A stretch of DNA of 64,000 nt, from positions 56,604 through 120,603 of the forward strand of contig CALVSY010000001.1 in NCBI GenBank assembly GCA_944359725.1. The letters are read 5' to 3'. A program made the translations under genes and the position numbers. The notes under the pieces are model-generated. The model was not told the DNA's origin, made no database searches, and was given only the letters and a program-made list of their open reading frames with translations. Source of the stretch: an uncultured Bacilli bacterium. Its GTDB lineage: Bacteria; Bacillota_I; Bacilli_A; RF39; UBA660. Numbering within the stretch: position 1 is the stretch's first letter; every line of letters begins with the position of its first letter. This document shows positions 8,608 through 16,395 of this stretch, one piece after another.

Positions 8608-9265
8608 AATACCTCACGATATTCATTACTTTCTCATGGCAATTTAGTTTTTTTGAGTATTCAGTTAATTTATGCATACTGATATTTCCTTTTGAAAAAA
8701 TTAATTTTAAAGATTTTATAACTTGTTCTTCATCCATTCGGTTATCACACCTTATAATATCACATATACATCTTTCTAAATCATAGCATCTTACCTTAAA
8801 ACCTTGTTTATCATCAACCATTATTGCACCTAAATCAACCAATTCTTCTTTTACGTAAAACACGTTATAATTATCAAAGTCACTTGCGTAAAAGTTATTC
8901 GCACACGTTATGTCAAATACATTAGGCATTACCTCCGTCATATCATGAAAATAAAGTGCCGTAAAATGAGAGAAAACCGCTTTGGGATGTCTTAGATAAA
9001 ACGTGTAAAAACTGTCTTCTATCATATTACTATCTACGTAGATTCCCCTACTTACCTTTTCTATTTCTCCCATCAAAACAAGTTTTTTTAAATAATCTCT
9101 ACCTATTTTATTTTGATCAATCTCTTTAGTTGTAATATAGCCATTATTTTTATTGATAAGCATTCTAATTTTAGTTAAATTATCAAAATTATTATTAAAT
9201 TCAGTTTTAATTTCATTTATATAATTATTTACGTTAGATTTAAACTTACTATAATTTGTATTCAT
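8597..9265 (-). CDS. AbiEi-type antitoxin, autorepressor
   Basis: 222 residues. The N-terminal winged helix-turn-helix (about residues 25-80: GYITTKEIDQNKIGRDYLKKLVLMGEIEKVSRGIYV) is followed by the AbiEi C-terminal region (HPKAVFSHFTALYFHDMTEVMP, VRCYDLERCICDIIR). AbiEi proteins neutralise AbiEii toxins and repress their own operon by binding inverted repeats. A 19-bp inverted repeat lies directly upstream and overlaps a strong promoter. The SD (AAAGGAGG) is well placed. It looks intact although its partner toxin is broken, a typical state of a decaying type IV toxin-antitoxin/abortive infection system. Confidence 0.85.
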   Translation of the reverse strand: MNTNYSKFKSNVNNYINEIKTEFNNNFDNLTKIRMLINKNNGYITTKEIDQNKIGRDYLKKLVLMGEIEKVSRGIYVDSNMIEDSFYTFYLRHPKAVFSHFTALYFHDMTEVMPNVFDITCANNFYASDFDNYNVFYVKEELVDLGAIMVDDKQGFKVRCYDLERCICDIIRCDNRMDEEQVIKSLKLIFSKGNISMHKLTEYSKKLNCHEKVMNIVRYYDE

Positions 9266-9275
9266 TTTACCTCCT

Positions 9276-9321
9276 TTGACAAAGTCAATGATATTTTAAC
9301 TTATATCATAGAGTTTGTCAA
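9276..9321. promoter_or_regulatory. AbiEi operator (inverted repeat)
   Basis: Arms at 9276-9294 and 9303-9321 match as inverted repeats at 17 of 19 positions (consensus TTGACAAA..C.ATGATAT). They overlap the promoter of the AbiE operon, the arrangement known for AbiEi negative autoregulation. Confidence 0.75.
9293..9321 (-). promoter_or_regulatory. Sigma-A-type promoter of the abiE operon
   Basis: On the minus strand, TTGACA (9316-9321), 17 bp, then TAAAAT. The -35 box lies inside the outer arm of the inverted repeat, so AbiEi binding would block RNA polymerase. Confidence 0.7.
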
Positions 9322-9348
9322 TATGAGTTTAAAAAAATAAATTACCTT

Positions 9349-9897
9349 TTAGCAACTTACTTTCTTCTTGATATCGGATGCAAGCTTTTTTATCTCGTCT
9401 TCTTTATCCAAAATGTCAGCACAATCTAAACAATTGTTAAACTGATGCGTTAAAACAACCTTCATTTTGCTACTATCCGCAAAGGAAGAAAGTGCAGAAA
9501 TCGCACCATCTGATGAATATTCTTCTTTACCCTTTGATGCAATAGCAATTGATATCATCTTTTTATCTTTTAAACTTCCTTTTGTATATAACGGATTTAA
9601 CCTGTCCATAAATATTTTTAAATCTCCTGATAAAGTATTCCACCTGGTAGGTGTTATAAAAATTAACGCATCACTTTCTAGGACTTTTTTTATGTTATCT
9701 TCCATGTCATCCTTAAAGTCACAAATACCATTTTCATCACAATCCATGCATCCGGTACATAAATATATCTTTTGGTTACCAGGTGTTATTATTTTAGATA
9801 TTATCCTGTCTTTTTTTAATTCCTCTTTTAATTTATTTGCTAAATTAAAACTATTTCCTTCTCTTCTTGATCCTACGATTATTAATACTTTAGACAT
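9349..9897 (-). CDS. Flavodoxin-fold NAD(P)H-dependent oxidoreductase (iron-sulphur flavoprotein-like)
   Basis: 182 residues with a flavodoxin fold: IIVGSRREGNS is the FMN-phosphate loop and ITPTRWNTLSGDLKIFMDRL the flavin-binding region. A cysteine cluster, CTGCMDCDENGIC (about residues 48-60), is typical of NADPH-dependent FMN reductases related to iron-sulphur flavoproteins. Whether it holds an Fe-S cluster is open. Further cysteines (NNCLDCADIL) lie in the C-terminal part. The SD (GAGGTGATA) precedes the ATG. Likely a cytoplasmic electron-transfer or quinone/metal reductase; substrate unknown. Confidence 0.82.
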   Translation of the reverse strand: MSKVLIIVGSRREGNSFNLANKLKEELKKDRIISKIITPGNQKIYLCTGCMDCDENGICDFKDDMEDNIKKVLESDALIFITPTRWNTLSGDLKIFMDRLNPLYTKGSLKDKKMISIAIASKGKEEYSSDGAISALSSFADSSKMKVVLTHQFNNCLDCADILDKEDEIKKLASDIKKKVSC

Positions 9898-9942
9898 ATT
9901 ATCACCTCATAATTAGTATGATAATATTTTCGTATTTTATAA

Positions 9943-9970
9943 TAAAAAAGATGAGCTTTTTTACTCATCA
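9943..9970 (-). terminator. Terminator of the DnaD gene
   Basis: Stem GATGAGT / GCTCATC (one G-T pair) followed by six T on the minus strand, overlapping the last codons of the dnaD-like gene. Confidence 0.75.
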
Positions 9971-10611
9971 TTTAACCAATCATATTCGTAACTTGCCTCA
10001 ATATCTTTTTTATCTTTTTCTTCTACTTGTCTTTTTTTAATATCATCAGTTTTTTTAATACCTTTTTTATTCCATTCATAAAGTATTTTATCAATGTATC
10101 TTAAGTTGCTAACACCATTAAACACCGCTTCTTTTAAGGCGGCTAAAATAAGGTTTCTATCTATTTTTTGTTCTAACCAGCTATTTATGATCTCATACTC
10201 CATAGGAGACAAAGTTCTTCCAAATTCCTTTTCAAAATCAGCATAAAGGTCTTTATCTTCTTTATCTTCCTTTTCCTTATTTAATATTTTAGAAAAAATA
10301 ATTTCATAAAATAAACTTATATCAACTTTTTCCTCTAACACACCAGAGTCATTTTTCTCCATTAAAATAAGAAGAATGTTTTTATCTTTTAGAGTGGTTA
10401 GTGCATCAAACAACTCTTTTTCGGTAAAGTTTAAATCATTAATTATTCGTTTATAATCAAAAACACTTTTATTTGGTTTATTAATAAAATAAATTAGTAA
10501 TATTAAAGATGACATATCAAGCCCTAGTTCTTTAGCATAAGTAAATACGTATTTTGGAACCGTATAATGATTTTCATTATTTAACTGCTCTAAAAAATCT
10601 TCTTTTAACAA
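9961..10611 (-). CDS. dnaD: DnaD-domain replication initiation protein
   Basis: 216 residues with the two-part DnaD layout: an N-terminal winged-helix region (about 10-105, LLILMEKNDSGVLEEKVDIS) and a C-terminal DnaD/DnaB2 domain (about 125-200: FEKEFGRTLSPMEYEIINSW, AVFNGVSNLRYIDKILYEW). DnaD links DnaA to helicase loading at the origin and at restart sites in Bacillota. The acidic tail (SYEYDWLNDE) is common. It is 24 bp downstream of the CCA-adding enzyme gene and ends in a clear terminator. Confidence 0.85.
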   Translation of the reverse strand: MLKEDFLEQLNNENHYTVPKYVFTYAKELGLDMSSLILLIYFINKPNKSVFDYKRIINDLNFTEKELFDALTTLKDKNILLILMEKNDSGVLEEKVDISLFYEIIFSKILNKEKEDKEDKDLYADFEKEFGRTLSPMEYEIINSWLEQKIDRNLILAALKEAVFNGVSNLRYIDKILYEWNKKGIKKTDDIKKRQVEEKDKKDIEASYEYDWLNDE

Positions 10612-10635
10612 AATATCACCTTCTTATATAAAGAA

Positions 10636-11739
10636 TTATAACACATTATTTTTATATCTATCAATTACGTATTTTAAAAGTACGTCATGATTATTATCTA
10701 ATTTTCTTAATAATATTTTCATTTCTAAATCTTTTATAATGTCTTTTAGAATACTTTTATCGTTTAGATTTAATAAATCTATTATTTCTTTTTTGCTAAT
10801 TTTTATATCTTCTTGTTTTTTAATAGGAAGATTATCATACTTATCATATACGCTTGATTTATCTATATTAAGTATTTGTGCTGCTATATAACAAACGTAA
10901 TTTCCATTCTTATATAACTCTATATCATTTATATTACCATCTTTTAAAACATTACAAATCGCGTTTAAATATGCTTTCTCATTATTTGTAAACTGATACT
11001 TATCACTTGGTGATACTTGTGCCCAAATACCTATTGGATCATCAGTTTTAACTATTTTTTTATCAATGTTAATGCCAAGATAATCATCTAAATTAAAACG
11101 TTTTAATAAATCTATACCTTTTAACACGTTAGGTGATGAAAAAATCTTGTTTAACTCTTGCTTTTTTCTAAAGTAAGATAAATCATTTAAACCATCTCTA
11201 TTATTTATAATAGCATCTTTTAAATCATTATCCAACTTAAAATCAAGAGTTGTTGCAAACCTTATCGCTCTTAATATTCTAAGAGCATCCTCAGATAACT
11301 TATCATTTGCATTACCTACCGTTTTAATTACCTTATCTTTTAAATCAGGAATAGCGTTTAATAAATCAATTACATTACCATATTTATCCATGCAAAAAGT
11401 ATTAATAGTAAAATCACGTCTTTTTAAATCAATTATAAGTTTATCAGTATAAACAATTTTAGATGGTTTTCTTTTATCTTTATATTCTAAATCCATACGA
11501 TATGTTGTTATTTCAAAATTAGTTTTTTTATATATTAATGAAACGGAACCATAAGAAAATCCTGGTAATTTAACATCTTTAAAAATTTCTTTTATATCTT
11601 TTGGCGTTGCATTTGTTGCTATATCTATATCAGAACTTTCTTTTCCTAAAATCATATCCCTTACAAAGCCACCGACAACATAAGCTTCATAACCATTATT
11701 ATAAAACATGTTTAAAAGTTCTAATGCTTTTTCTTTCAT
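10636..11739 (-). CDS. cca: CCA tRNA nucleotidyltransferase
   Basis: 367 residues. The class II nucleotidyltransferase head shows VVGGFVRDMILGKESSDIDIATNA with the DxD metal site, then the RRDFTINTFCMD neck and RILRAIRFATTLDF tRNA-binding region. It adds or repairs the 3' CCA of tRNAs. The C-terminal part (about 250-367) is short and divergent compared with Bacillus Cca (about 400 residues) and has no recognisable HD domain. It is likely cotranscribed with dnaD. Confidence 0.9.
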   Translation of the reverse strand: MKEKALELLNMFYNNGYEAYVVGGFVRDMILGKESSDIDIATNATPKDIKEIFKDVKLPGFSYGSVSLIYKKTNFEITTYRMDLEYKDKRKPSKIVYTDKLIIDLKRRDFTINTFCMDKYGNVIDLLNAIPDLKDKVIKTVGNANDKLSEDALRILRAIRFATTLDFKLDNDLKDAIINNRDGLNDLSYFRKKQELNKIFSSPNVLKGIDLLKRFNLDDYLGINIDKKIVKTDDPIGIWAQVSPSDKYQFTNNEKAYLNAICNVLKDGNINDIELYKNGNYVCYIAAQILNIDKSSVYDKYDNLPIKKQEDIKISKKEIIDLLNLNDKSILKDIIKDLEMKILLRKLDNNHDVLLKYVIDRYKNNVL

Positions 11740-11777
11740 TAATAAATCACCTTAATTATTATATCATTTAAATAAAG

Positions 11778-11803
11778 AAAAAAACCATTTTCATGGTTTT
11801 CTT
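11778..11803 (-). terminator. Terminator of the HU gene
   Basis: Stem AAAACCAT / ATGGTTTT with a 4-nt loop and seven T on the minus strand, just past the HU stop codon. Confidence 0.8.
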
Positions 11804-11805
11804 AA

Positions 11806-12081
11806 CTACTTGTTTACAGCTTCTTTTAACTTAGAACCAGCTTTGAATGTAACTGCAGTTCTAGCAGCAATTTTAACTGTTTCTCCAGTTCTTGGATTAC
11901 GTCCTTCTCTTGCTGGTCTTTCTGATGTTGCGAATGTTCCAAATCCAACTAATGAAACTTTATCTCCTGATTTTAAAGCCTCAGTTATACTTGCCATAAA
12001 TGCATCTAATGCACGAGCAGCATCAGCCTTAGTTAATCCAGCTTTTTCAGCCATTTTTTCTACTAATTCTTGTTTTGACAT
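11806..12081 (-). CDS. hup: HU family DNA-binding protein
   Basis: 91 residues, typical [34 protein letters not shown], and the DNA-embracing arm segment [18 protein letters not shown] start at 12081 because GGAGG lies 9 nt upstream and this matches the family length; an ATG eleven codons upstream would overlap that SD. HU is an abundant nucleoid protein that bends DNA. A consensus promoter lies upstream and a terminator follows, so it is monocistronic. Confidence 0.96.
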   Translation of the reverse strand: MSKQELVEKMAEKAGLTKADAARALDAFMASITEALKSGDKVSLVGFGTFATSERPAREGRNPRTGETVKIAARTAVTFKAGSKLKEAVNK

Positions 12082-12141
12082 AATTTTTACCTCCGTTTGT
12101 TTTGTCATGTTCATTTATAAGCTATCCTTGCTTACAATATA

Positions 12142-12170
12142 AGTGTACTATTTTTAAAAGTATATTGCAA
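12142..12170 (-). promoter_or_regulatory. Promoter of the HU gene
   Basis: Minus strand: TTGCAA (12165-12170), 17 bp, TACACT (12142-12147), about 60 bp before the HU start codon. Confidence 0.6.
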
Positions 12171-12201
12171 GTATTTTAATGGCAAAAATATCTTTTTTTG
12201 C

Positions 12202-12741
12202 TTATTTTTTAAGGGTTTTTATACTTTTTAACGATAGTTTTACAACCAGTCTTGAAAATTTGTCATTTTTCTTACATGTGACAAGAAGTAAAGTACCTTC
12301 TTCATCGTTATTTAATATATAAACATCCTTATATGATACGTAATAAGTATCAGCAACTTCATAAAGAGCTTTATTCTTATCCTTATATAAATAAACATTA
12401 TCTTTTCTATTTAGTTCATCTAGTCTGTTAAAAAAAGCTCCATACCCCAAACCTGAATGGCCAAATATAATTATCTTATCATGAAAATCATTACGCTTAT
12501 AGTAAACTAAGTTTTTATCTAAGTTACTAAAATCACCATTTGCTTTTTTTACTACTAAATCCAAATTTATACTTGGAATATTTAAAACCAAGTTACTTTT
12601 GTAATTAAAGCTAGTATCGTTATTATAATAACTTTCAACTTCTTTTTTATTTTCATAAGTTATTAATACATCAGTTACTAAATCTTTAATTAACAACGTT
12701 AATACAATTACAAATATTATTTTAAATACGTTTTTTCTCAT
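12202..12741 (-). CDS. Sortase
   Basis: About 179 residues: an N-terminal membrane segment (FKIIFVIVLTLLIKDLV), a sortase beta barrel starting near LNIPSINLDLVV, catalytic His in IIIFGHSGLG, catalytic Cys in LLLVTCKK and Arg in FSRLVV. Sortases cleave LPXTG-type signals and join the protein to the wall or to a pilin. The substrate is presumably the LPQTG protein encoded directly upstream; the two genes overlap by about 20 bp. The start at 12741 avoids six extra residues that would run deeper into the neighbour. The class (B-, D- or E-like) is not resolved. Confidence 0.85.
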   Translation of the reverse strand: MRKNVFKIIFVIVLTLLIKDLVTDVLITYENKKEVESYYNNDTSFNYKSNLVLNIPSINLDLVVKKANGDFSNLDKNLVYYKRNDFHDKIIIFGHSGLGYGAFFNRLDELNRKDNVYLYKDKNKALYEVADTYYVSYKDVYILNNDEEGTLLLVTCKKNDKFSRLVVKLSLKSIKTLKK

Positions 12742-14182
12742 ATACAAAACCAAAGACAAACGAGGTAATTAACATTCCTATTAGACCAAAGGAGTTTTTA
12801 CCAGTTTGCGGTAAAACAGCTTCTTCTTTTACTTCCGGTTTTGGTAATTTATGATTAACTAAAGTAATGTTTTGAGTTATACCATCTTCTGTTATTTCTA
12901 TTATCCTATCTTTTACTTTGTCCACTCCTGGAACGGTGCTTTCTTGTTTTAAAACGTACTTACCATAAGAAAGTTCTAAAGTAATAAGTCCGTTTTCATC
13001 AGTTTTAGCATTAATAACTAAATTCCCATCCATATCATAAACACCAAACAAAATACCTTCTTCTTTAGTGCATTCTTTATTATCCGGATCATCTAAAACC
13101 TTGGTTATTACAATTTTATTTTTTATTATTTCTTCATAAGATTTAATAGTTACCTCTTTTGTATTTGTTCCAACAAAGGTTTCTGTTACCGTTTTAGAAA
13201 CGGTATATCCCTTACTTGGTGATATTTCTTTTATTTTATAATTACCCTTTACTAAATTATCAAATATTGCTACACCATCTTCATTAGTTTCTTTTGTTTG
13301 AAGTAAATTACCTTGCATGTCATAAAGACCGTACTTTGCACCTTCTAAAGAAGCATAAATAGATGATGGCGTTTTGTTTTTGTTATCAGCATCCATTTTA
13401 TCAACTATTATTCTTCCATAGAAATGATCTATGCTATAACTTTTTTCATAATTGTATGCAAATTCAAAGCTTCCAATCGTTTGATAACCACTTTTATAAA
13501 AATACTTTGGTGACTTACCGTTTTCCCTTCTTCTTAAAGTAAAATTATTATTACCATCAGTAACTTTTACTTTTAAACTATTTCCATTTATACTTACATT
13601 ATCATTTCCGCTTACTTCATATCCTTCTAAAACGTTATTTTTATCATTAATCGAAAACTCATCACCTACCATGTACTCATCTTTAAAATCAAAGCTTGGT
13701 GCTACTTCATATTTACTAACTAAGTTTAATATCTCATTTTTGTATGCATCAATGTTTATTACGTTACCATAAGTATCCGTCCAGTAAGCATCACTAACAC
13801 CAAACATCTCCCAAATTAGCTCTTGAGTGGCCATATAATATTTTTTGTCAGTATGACCCTTATAACCATAGCCATAATAACCTATCAAGCTAAGTTTCTT
13901 TTCATCAACGTTCTTTAAATTTGTATCACTGATATTTGTGGTTGATGAATAATAAGATGCTTTATCTGCAGTAACTCCTGGTTCAATACAGTAAGCAGTA
14001 ACTCCGTTTGCCGTTATCATAGCAAGATTAGTCATGTGATCAAGACCATCTCTTATTTGATGCGCAACAACACTTCTATCCAAATTCCAATCAATGTATG
14101 AATCCATATTACCTGCATTAACCTTTATAAAAGGTAAAAGCATTATCATAGTTAAAAGCACAAACAAAACCCTCTTTTTCAT
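12722..14182 (-). CDS. LPXTG-anchored thioester adhesin with SpaA-like repeats
   Basis: 486 residues. Signal peptide (about 1-23), then a TQXA/thioester domain (about 25-165) with the reactive Cys in TAYCIEPG and the TQELIWE motif whose Gln forms the internal thioester. Two SpaA-type prealbumin-like domains follow (about 255-345, IIVDKMDADNKNKTPSS; and 350-440, IVITKVLDDPDNKE). The end is LPQTGKNSFG, a hydrophobic helix and KKRI, a standard sortase signal. Such proteins bind host or surface amines covalently. The gene overlaps a small upstream gene by 4 bp and the sortase gene downstream, forming one unit. Confidence 0.93.
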   Translation of the reverse strand: MKKRVLFVLLTMIMLLPFIKVNAGNMDSYIDWNLDRSVVAHQIRDGLDHMTNLAMITANGVTAYCIEPGVTADKASYYSSTTNISDTNLKNVDEKKLSLIGYYGYGYKGHTDKKYYMATQELIWEMFGVSDAYWTDTYGNVINIDAYKNEILNLVSKYEVAPSFDFKDEYMVGDEFSINDKNNVLEGYEVSGNDNVSINGNSLKVKVTDGNNNFTLRRRENGKSPKYFYKSGYQTIGSFEFAYNYEKSYSIDHFYGRIIVDKMDADNKNKTPSSIYASLEGAKYGLYDMQGNLLQTKETNEDGVAIFDNLVKGNYKIKEISPSKGYTVSKTVTETFVGTNTKEVTIKSYEEIIKNKIVITKVLDDPDNKECTKEEGILFGVYDMDGNLVINAKTDENGLITLELSYGKYVLKQESTVPGVDKVKDRIIEITEDGITQNITLVNHKLPKPEVKEEAVLPQTGKNSFGLIGMLITSFVFGFVYEKKRI

Positions 14183-14388
14183 CTTCTTTTTCTCCTTCGT
14201 CTGTTTTTATTAAAATTATGTTTATCAGAAAAATAATCTTCATTATCATCAGTCAAAGACATATATCCTTGAAGTTCATTAACTCTTTGTGTTAACCAAT
14301 CAAAATTTTTTTCTTCAATTACCTCCACATTATTATCTTCTTCATCTTCTGGTACAATCTTAATTATTACTTTTAATTTTTTACTCAT
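14179..14388 (-). CDS. Small charged protein of unknown function upstream of the adhesin
   Basis: 69 residues, unrecognised. The N-terminal strand-like stretch KKLKVIIKIVPEDEED is followed by an acidic centre (EDNNVEVIEEKNFDWLTQRV) and a very basic end (NKNRRRRKRR). It has a good SD (AAAGGAG) and overlaps the adhesin start by 4 bp, so translation is probably coupled. No signal peptide or membrane segment. The polybasic tail could bind nucleic acid or membrane; this is only a guess. Confidence 0.55.
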   Translation of the reverse strand: MSKKLKVIIKIVPEDEEDNNVEVIEEKNFDWLTQRVNELQGYMSLTDDNEDYFSDKHNFNKNRRRRKRR

Positions 14389-14489
14389 GTTATTCTCCTT
14401 TACTTTGTATTATTTTTTTTAGTTAATTTGCTAATATGTTTTTCATTTATTTCATAAGTTACTCCTCCTTTCAATTAAATTATTTAGCT

Positions 14490-14545
14490 GCTACTATATC
14501 AAAAACATTTATCGAAACTTAAAAAGTTTTGTCGAAAAGCAAATT
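14490..14545 (-). promoter_or_regulatory. Promoter-like element upstream of the adhesin/sortase operon (copy 1)
   Basis: On the minus strand it holds TTTTCGACAAA and, about 30 bp later, GATATAGTAGC (TATAGT as a possible -10), then an AAGGAGGAG ribosome site leading only to ATG AAA TAA. A matching element stands at 16035-16088 before the dinD copies. Confidence 0.45.
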
Positions 14546-14548
14546 TTT

Positions 14549-15463
14549 TTACTTTTTCTCATTAAGTTTATTTTCTTTTTCTAGCTCTTTTAAACTTTTT
14601 TTAGGAGTAGGCATTTCTTCCGGCATCATTCCACCTTGATCTATAATAAAATTTCTAATATCCCTTCCCATTTCAAAATGAGTCTTATTAGCAATATTTT
14701 CAGTTTTAACATTTTCTCTTTTTAGTTTTTGCTCCGTTTGAGAAATTCTAAAAAGGTTAGCGATTAATTCATCACTACCCATGTTATCCAAAATGTCTTC
14801 TCTATATCTTAAACCTTTTCTTTTAGCAATGTCATCTGCTGTTTCTCCATTATATAAACCTTTATATCCAGCATTATGAAACTTATCAAAGTTCTTAACA
14901 CCGGCATTTTTAGCAGTCCTATTTAACTGGTAATTTCCTTTTCTAGTTAGATTTCTTTGATATAATCTTTTCTCATCCTCAGTTAAGTTTTCATATTCTT
15001 TTTCCATTAGCTCTTGCTTCCTTGTTTGAACGGCAAAATAAGTTTGACCTAAAGCAACAACTTCTTTTTTAGGATCAGCGTTTTGAACAATCAAATAACA
15101 AGCATATCTTGAAAGTTTATAGTCAAGAACTTTTCTTTTCGCTCCTTTTGGTAAATTTATCATTTTACCCACTTGGGTAAAATGATCATTAATTATTTTT
15201 GTAGCACCCTTGGGCATTTTTATCGTTTTGCCAACATTGGCAAAATGATAATTTACGTTTATATTACTATTTTCACATGATGTTTTAGCACGGCTAATAA
15301 CAGCTTCAAATCTGCGCCATTGTTTATACTCTAAAGCAACTTGTAATTCTCTTGCTAACCAGTATTCATTACCATTTTCATCAATGTGTTTTATTTCCTC
15401 AAAAGTACTATAATTAATTTTATCTTTACTACTTAATGCTATTACGTTTGTCTTACCCATCAT
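14549..15463 (-). CDS. dinD: DinD-family protein with duplicated palindrome-coded segment
   Basis: 304 residues. The family features are clear: INYSTFEEIKHIDENG, YWLARELQVALEYKQWRRF, LSRYACYLIVQNADPKKE, GQTYFAVQTRKQELMEKEY and KNFDKFHNAGYKGLYNGETADDI. DinD is DNA-damage inducible in Escherichia coli, where it affects RecA filaments. Its segment HFxxVGKxI.xPKGA occurs twice here in tandem 21-residue units, each coded by a 13-bp-arm palindrome (15159-15186, 15222-15249). The lysine-rich tail ends at 14549. No clear LexA box was seen upstream. A decayed partial copy lies directly upstream. SD AAGGAG supports the start; the second ATG (one codon later) is equally possible. Confidence 0.85.
   Translation of the reverse strand: MMGKTNVIALSSKDKINYSTFEEIKHIDENGNEYWLARELQVALEYKQWRRFEAVISRAKTSCENSNINVNYHFANVGKTIKMPKGATKIINDHFTQVGKMINLPKGAKRKVLDYKLSRYACYLIVQNADPKKEVVALGQTYFAVQTRKQELMEKEYENLTEDEKRLYQRNLTRKGNYQLNRTAKNAGVKNFDKFHNAGYKGLYNGETADDIAKRKGLRYREDILDNMGSDELIANLFRISQTEQKLKRENVKTENIANKTHFEMGRDIRNFIIDQGGMMPEEMPTPKKSLKELEKENKLNEKK
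15159..15186. repeat. Coding palindrome A in dinD
   Basis: Arms ATCATTTTACCCA and TGGGTAAAATGAT, perfect over 13 bp with a 2-nt centre. It codes for the segment HFTQVGKM on the minus strand. Confidence 0.95.
15222..15249. repeat. Coding palindrome B in dinD
   Basis: Arms ATCGTTTTGCCAA and TTGGCAAAATGAT, 12 of 13 bp paired with a 2-nt centre, 63 bp from palindrome A, which keeps the reading frame. It codes for HFANVGKT. Confidence 0.95.
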
Positions 15464-15706
15464 TTTTTCTCCTTACAATTAAATTATTATCTAACATACT
15501 TATATTTATAAAATCTTTTCTCATCCTCAGTTAAGTTTTCATATTCTTTTTCCATTAATTCTTGCTTCCTTGTTTGAACGGCAAAATAAGTTTGACCTAA
15601 AGCAACAACTTATTTTTTAGGATCAGCGTTTTGAACAATTAAATAACATGCATATCTTGATAACTTATAATCAACAATACTTCTTGAAATTTTAGATCCA
15701 ATATTT

Positions 15707-15734
15707 ACCATTTTACCCACTTGGATAAAATGGT
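15707..15734. repeat. Palindrome A' in the dinD pseudogene
   Basis: Arms ACCATTTTACCCA and TGGATAAAATGGT, 12 of 13 bp paired. Relative to palindrome A the outer bases changed on both arms together (ATC..GAT to ACC..GGT). Confidence 0.9.
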
Positions 15735-15768
15735 CTTCAATTATTTTTGTAGCACCCTGTATATTTTT

Positions 15769-15796
15769 ACCATTTTGCCAATGTTGGCAAAATGGT
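15769..15796. repeat. Palindrome B' in the dinD pseudogene
   Basis: Arms ACCATTTTGCCAA and TTGGCAAAATGGT, perfect over 13 bp with a 2-nt centre. Outer bases differ from palindrome B in a paired manner. Confidence 0.93.
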
Positions 15797-16034
15797 AATT
15801 TACGTTTATATTACTATTTTCACATGATGTTTTAGCACGACTAATAACAGCTTCAAATCTGCGCCACTTTCTATACTCTAAAGCAACTTGTAATTCTCTT
15901 GCTAACCAGTATTCATTGCCGTTTTCATCAATGTGTTTTATTTCCTCAAAAGTACTATAATTAATTTTATCTTCACTACTCACTTTCATCGTGTTTGTCT
16001 TACCCATCTTTTTTTTCCTTTCAATAAATCTTTA

Positions 16035-16088
16035 AGCGCTACTATAACAAACGATTAAATAATAATTTGTAAGACTTTGTCGAAAAAG
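16035..16088 (-). promoter_or_regulatory. Promoter-like element upstream of the dinD copies (copy 2)
   Basis: The minus strand has TTTTTCGACAAAG and, about 35 bp later, GTTATAGTAGCGC, closely resembling the element at 14490-14545. TATAGT is a plausible -10 box. Spacing of a -35 box is not ideal, so the exact promoter is uncertain. Confidence 0.45.
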
Positions 16089-16097
16089 TAATAAAAA

Positions 16098-16126
16098 TAA
16101 AAAAAGAACATATAAATGTCCTTTTA
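16098..16126 (-). terminator. Terminator after the small ORF at 16124-16216
   Basis: Stem of about 8 bp (AAAGGACAT / ATGTTCTTT with one G-T pair), 4-nt loop and seven T on the minus strand. Confidence 0.65.
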
Positions 16127-16216
16127 GTAATCTATTTTTTCTATTTCAATTAAATTATATGGATATTCTCCTACTGGTTTTAAATATAATCTTATTTTTT
16201 TATTTACTCTTGCCAT
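16124..16216 (-). CDS. Very small ORF (30 codons), unknown
   Basis: Reads MARVNKKIRLYLKPVGEYPY and ten more residues, ending in a terminator. It is basic at the start and resembles no family I can name; it could be the remnant of a longer accessory gene. A plausible SD is not obvious. It lies in the 433-bp stretch between the dinD copies and gtrA, which otherwise holds a broken ORF and an inverted repeat. Confidence 0.3.
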   Translation of the reverse strand: MARVNKKIRLYLKPVGEYPYNLIEIEKIDY

Positions 16217-16227
16217 GTATATTTCTT

Positions 16228-16395
16228 TTAATTACTACTCTTCTTTTCTATATGATAAATATTCTTAATAAGATGATTAATTAAATCTTGCAAATTATTA
16301 ACAGATAAAATATGATCTTCTATTTTACATATTGTTTCAAATTCTTTATCTAGATGTTTATTAATGATTTACAAGAAAATCACCTCTACATGCAT
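16228..16395 (-). pseudogene. Broken small ORF (stop at codon 9), unknown
   Basis: From the ATG at 16395 the frame reads MHVEVIFL, TAA, then stays open for about 46 codons (NKHLDKEFETICKIEDHIL, NNLQDLINHLIKNIYHIEKK) to a TAA at 16228. The downstream part is helical and charged. Either this is a pseudogene or translation starts at a rare codon after the stop; no suitable SD was seen for that. Confidence 0.35.

Larger units (their letters stand above)
15497..16007 (-). pseudogene. Decayed, truncated tandem copy of dinD
   Basis: Starting at 16007 it reads nearly the same as the first 75 residues of the neighbouring dinD (YSTFEEIKHIDENGNEYWLA, HFANIGKMV), then shifts frame and stops at 15741. 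In another frame the homology continues (SRYACYLIVQNADPKK), meets an in-frame TAA where the intact gene has GAA, goes on (GQTYFAVQTRKQELMEKEY) and breaks off at about 15500. The two palindromes are 62 bp apart instead of 63, which places the frameshift between them. It arose by tandem duplication with an offset of about 545 bp. Confidence 0.88.

Noticed and set aside
6040..9265. Prophage
   Set aside because: Only a Bro-N protein and AbiE genes; no integrase, structural or lysis genes nearby.
15464..15560. LexA/SOS box upstream of dinD
   Set aside because: No GAAC-N4-GTTC-type sequence near the start of either copy.
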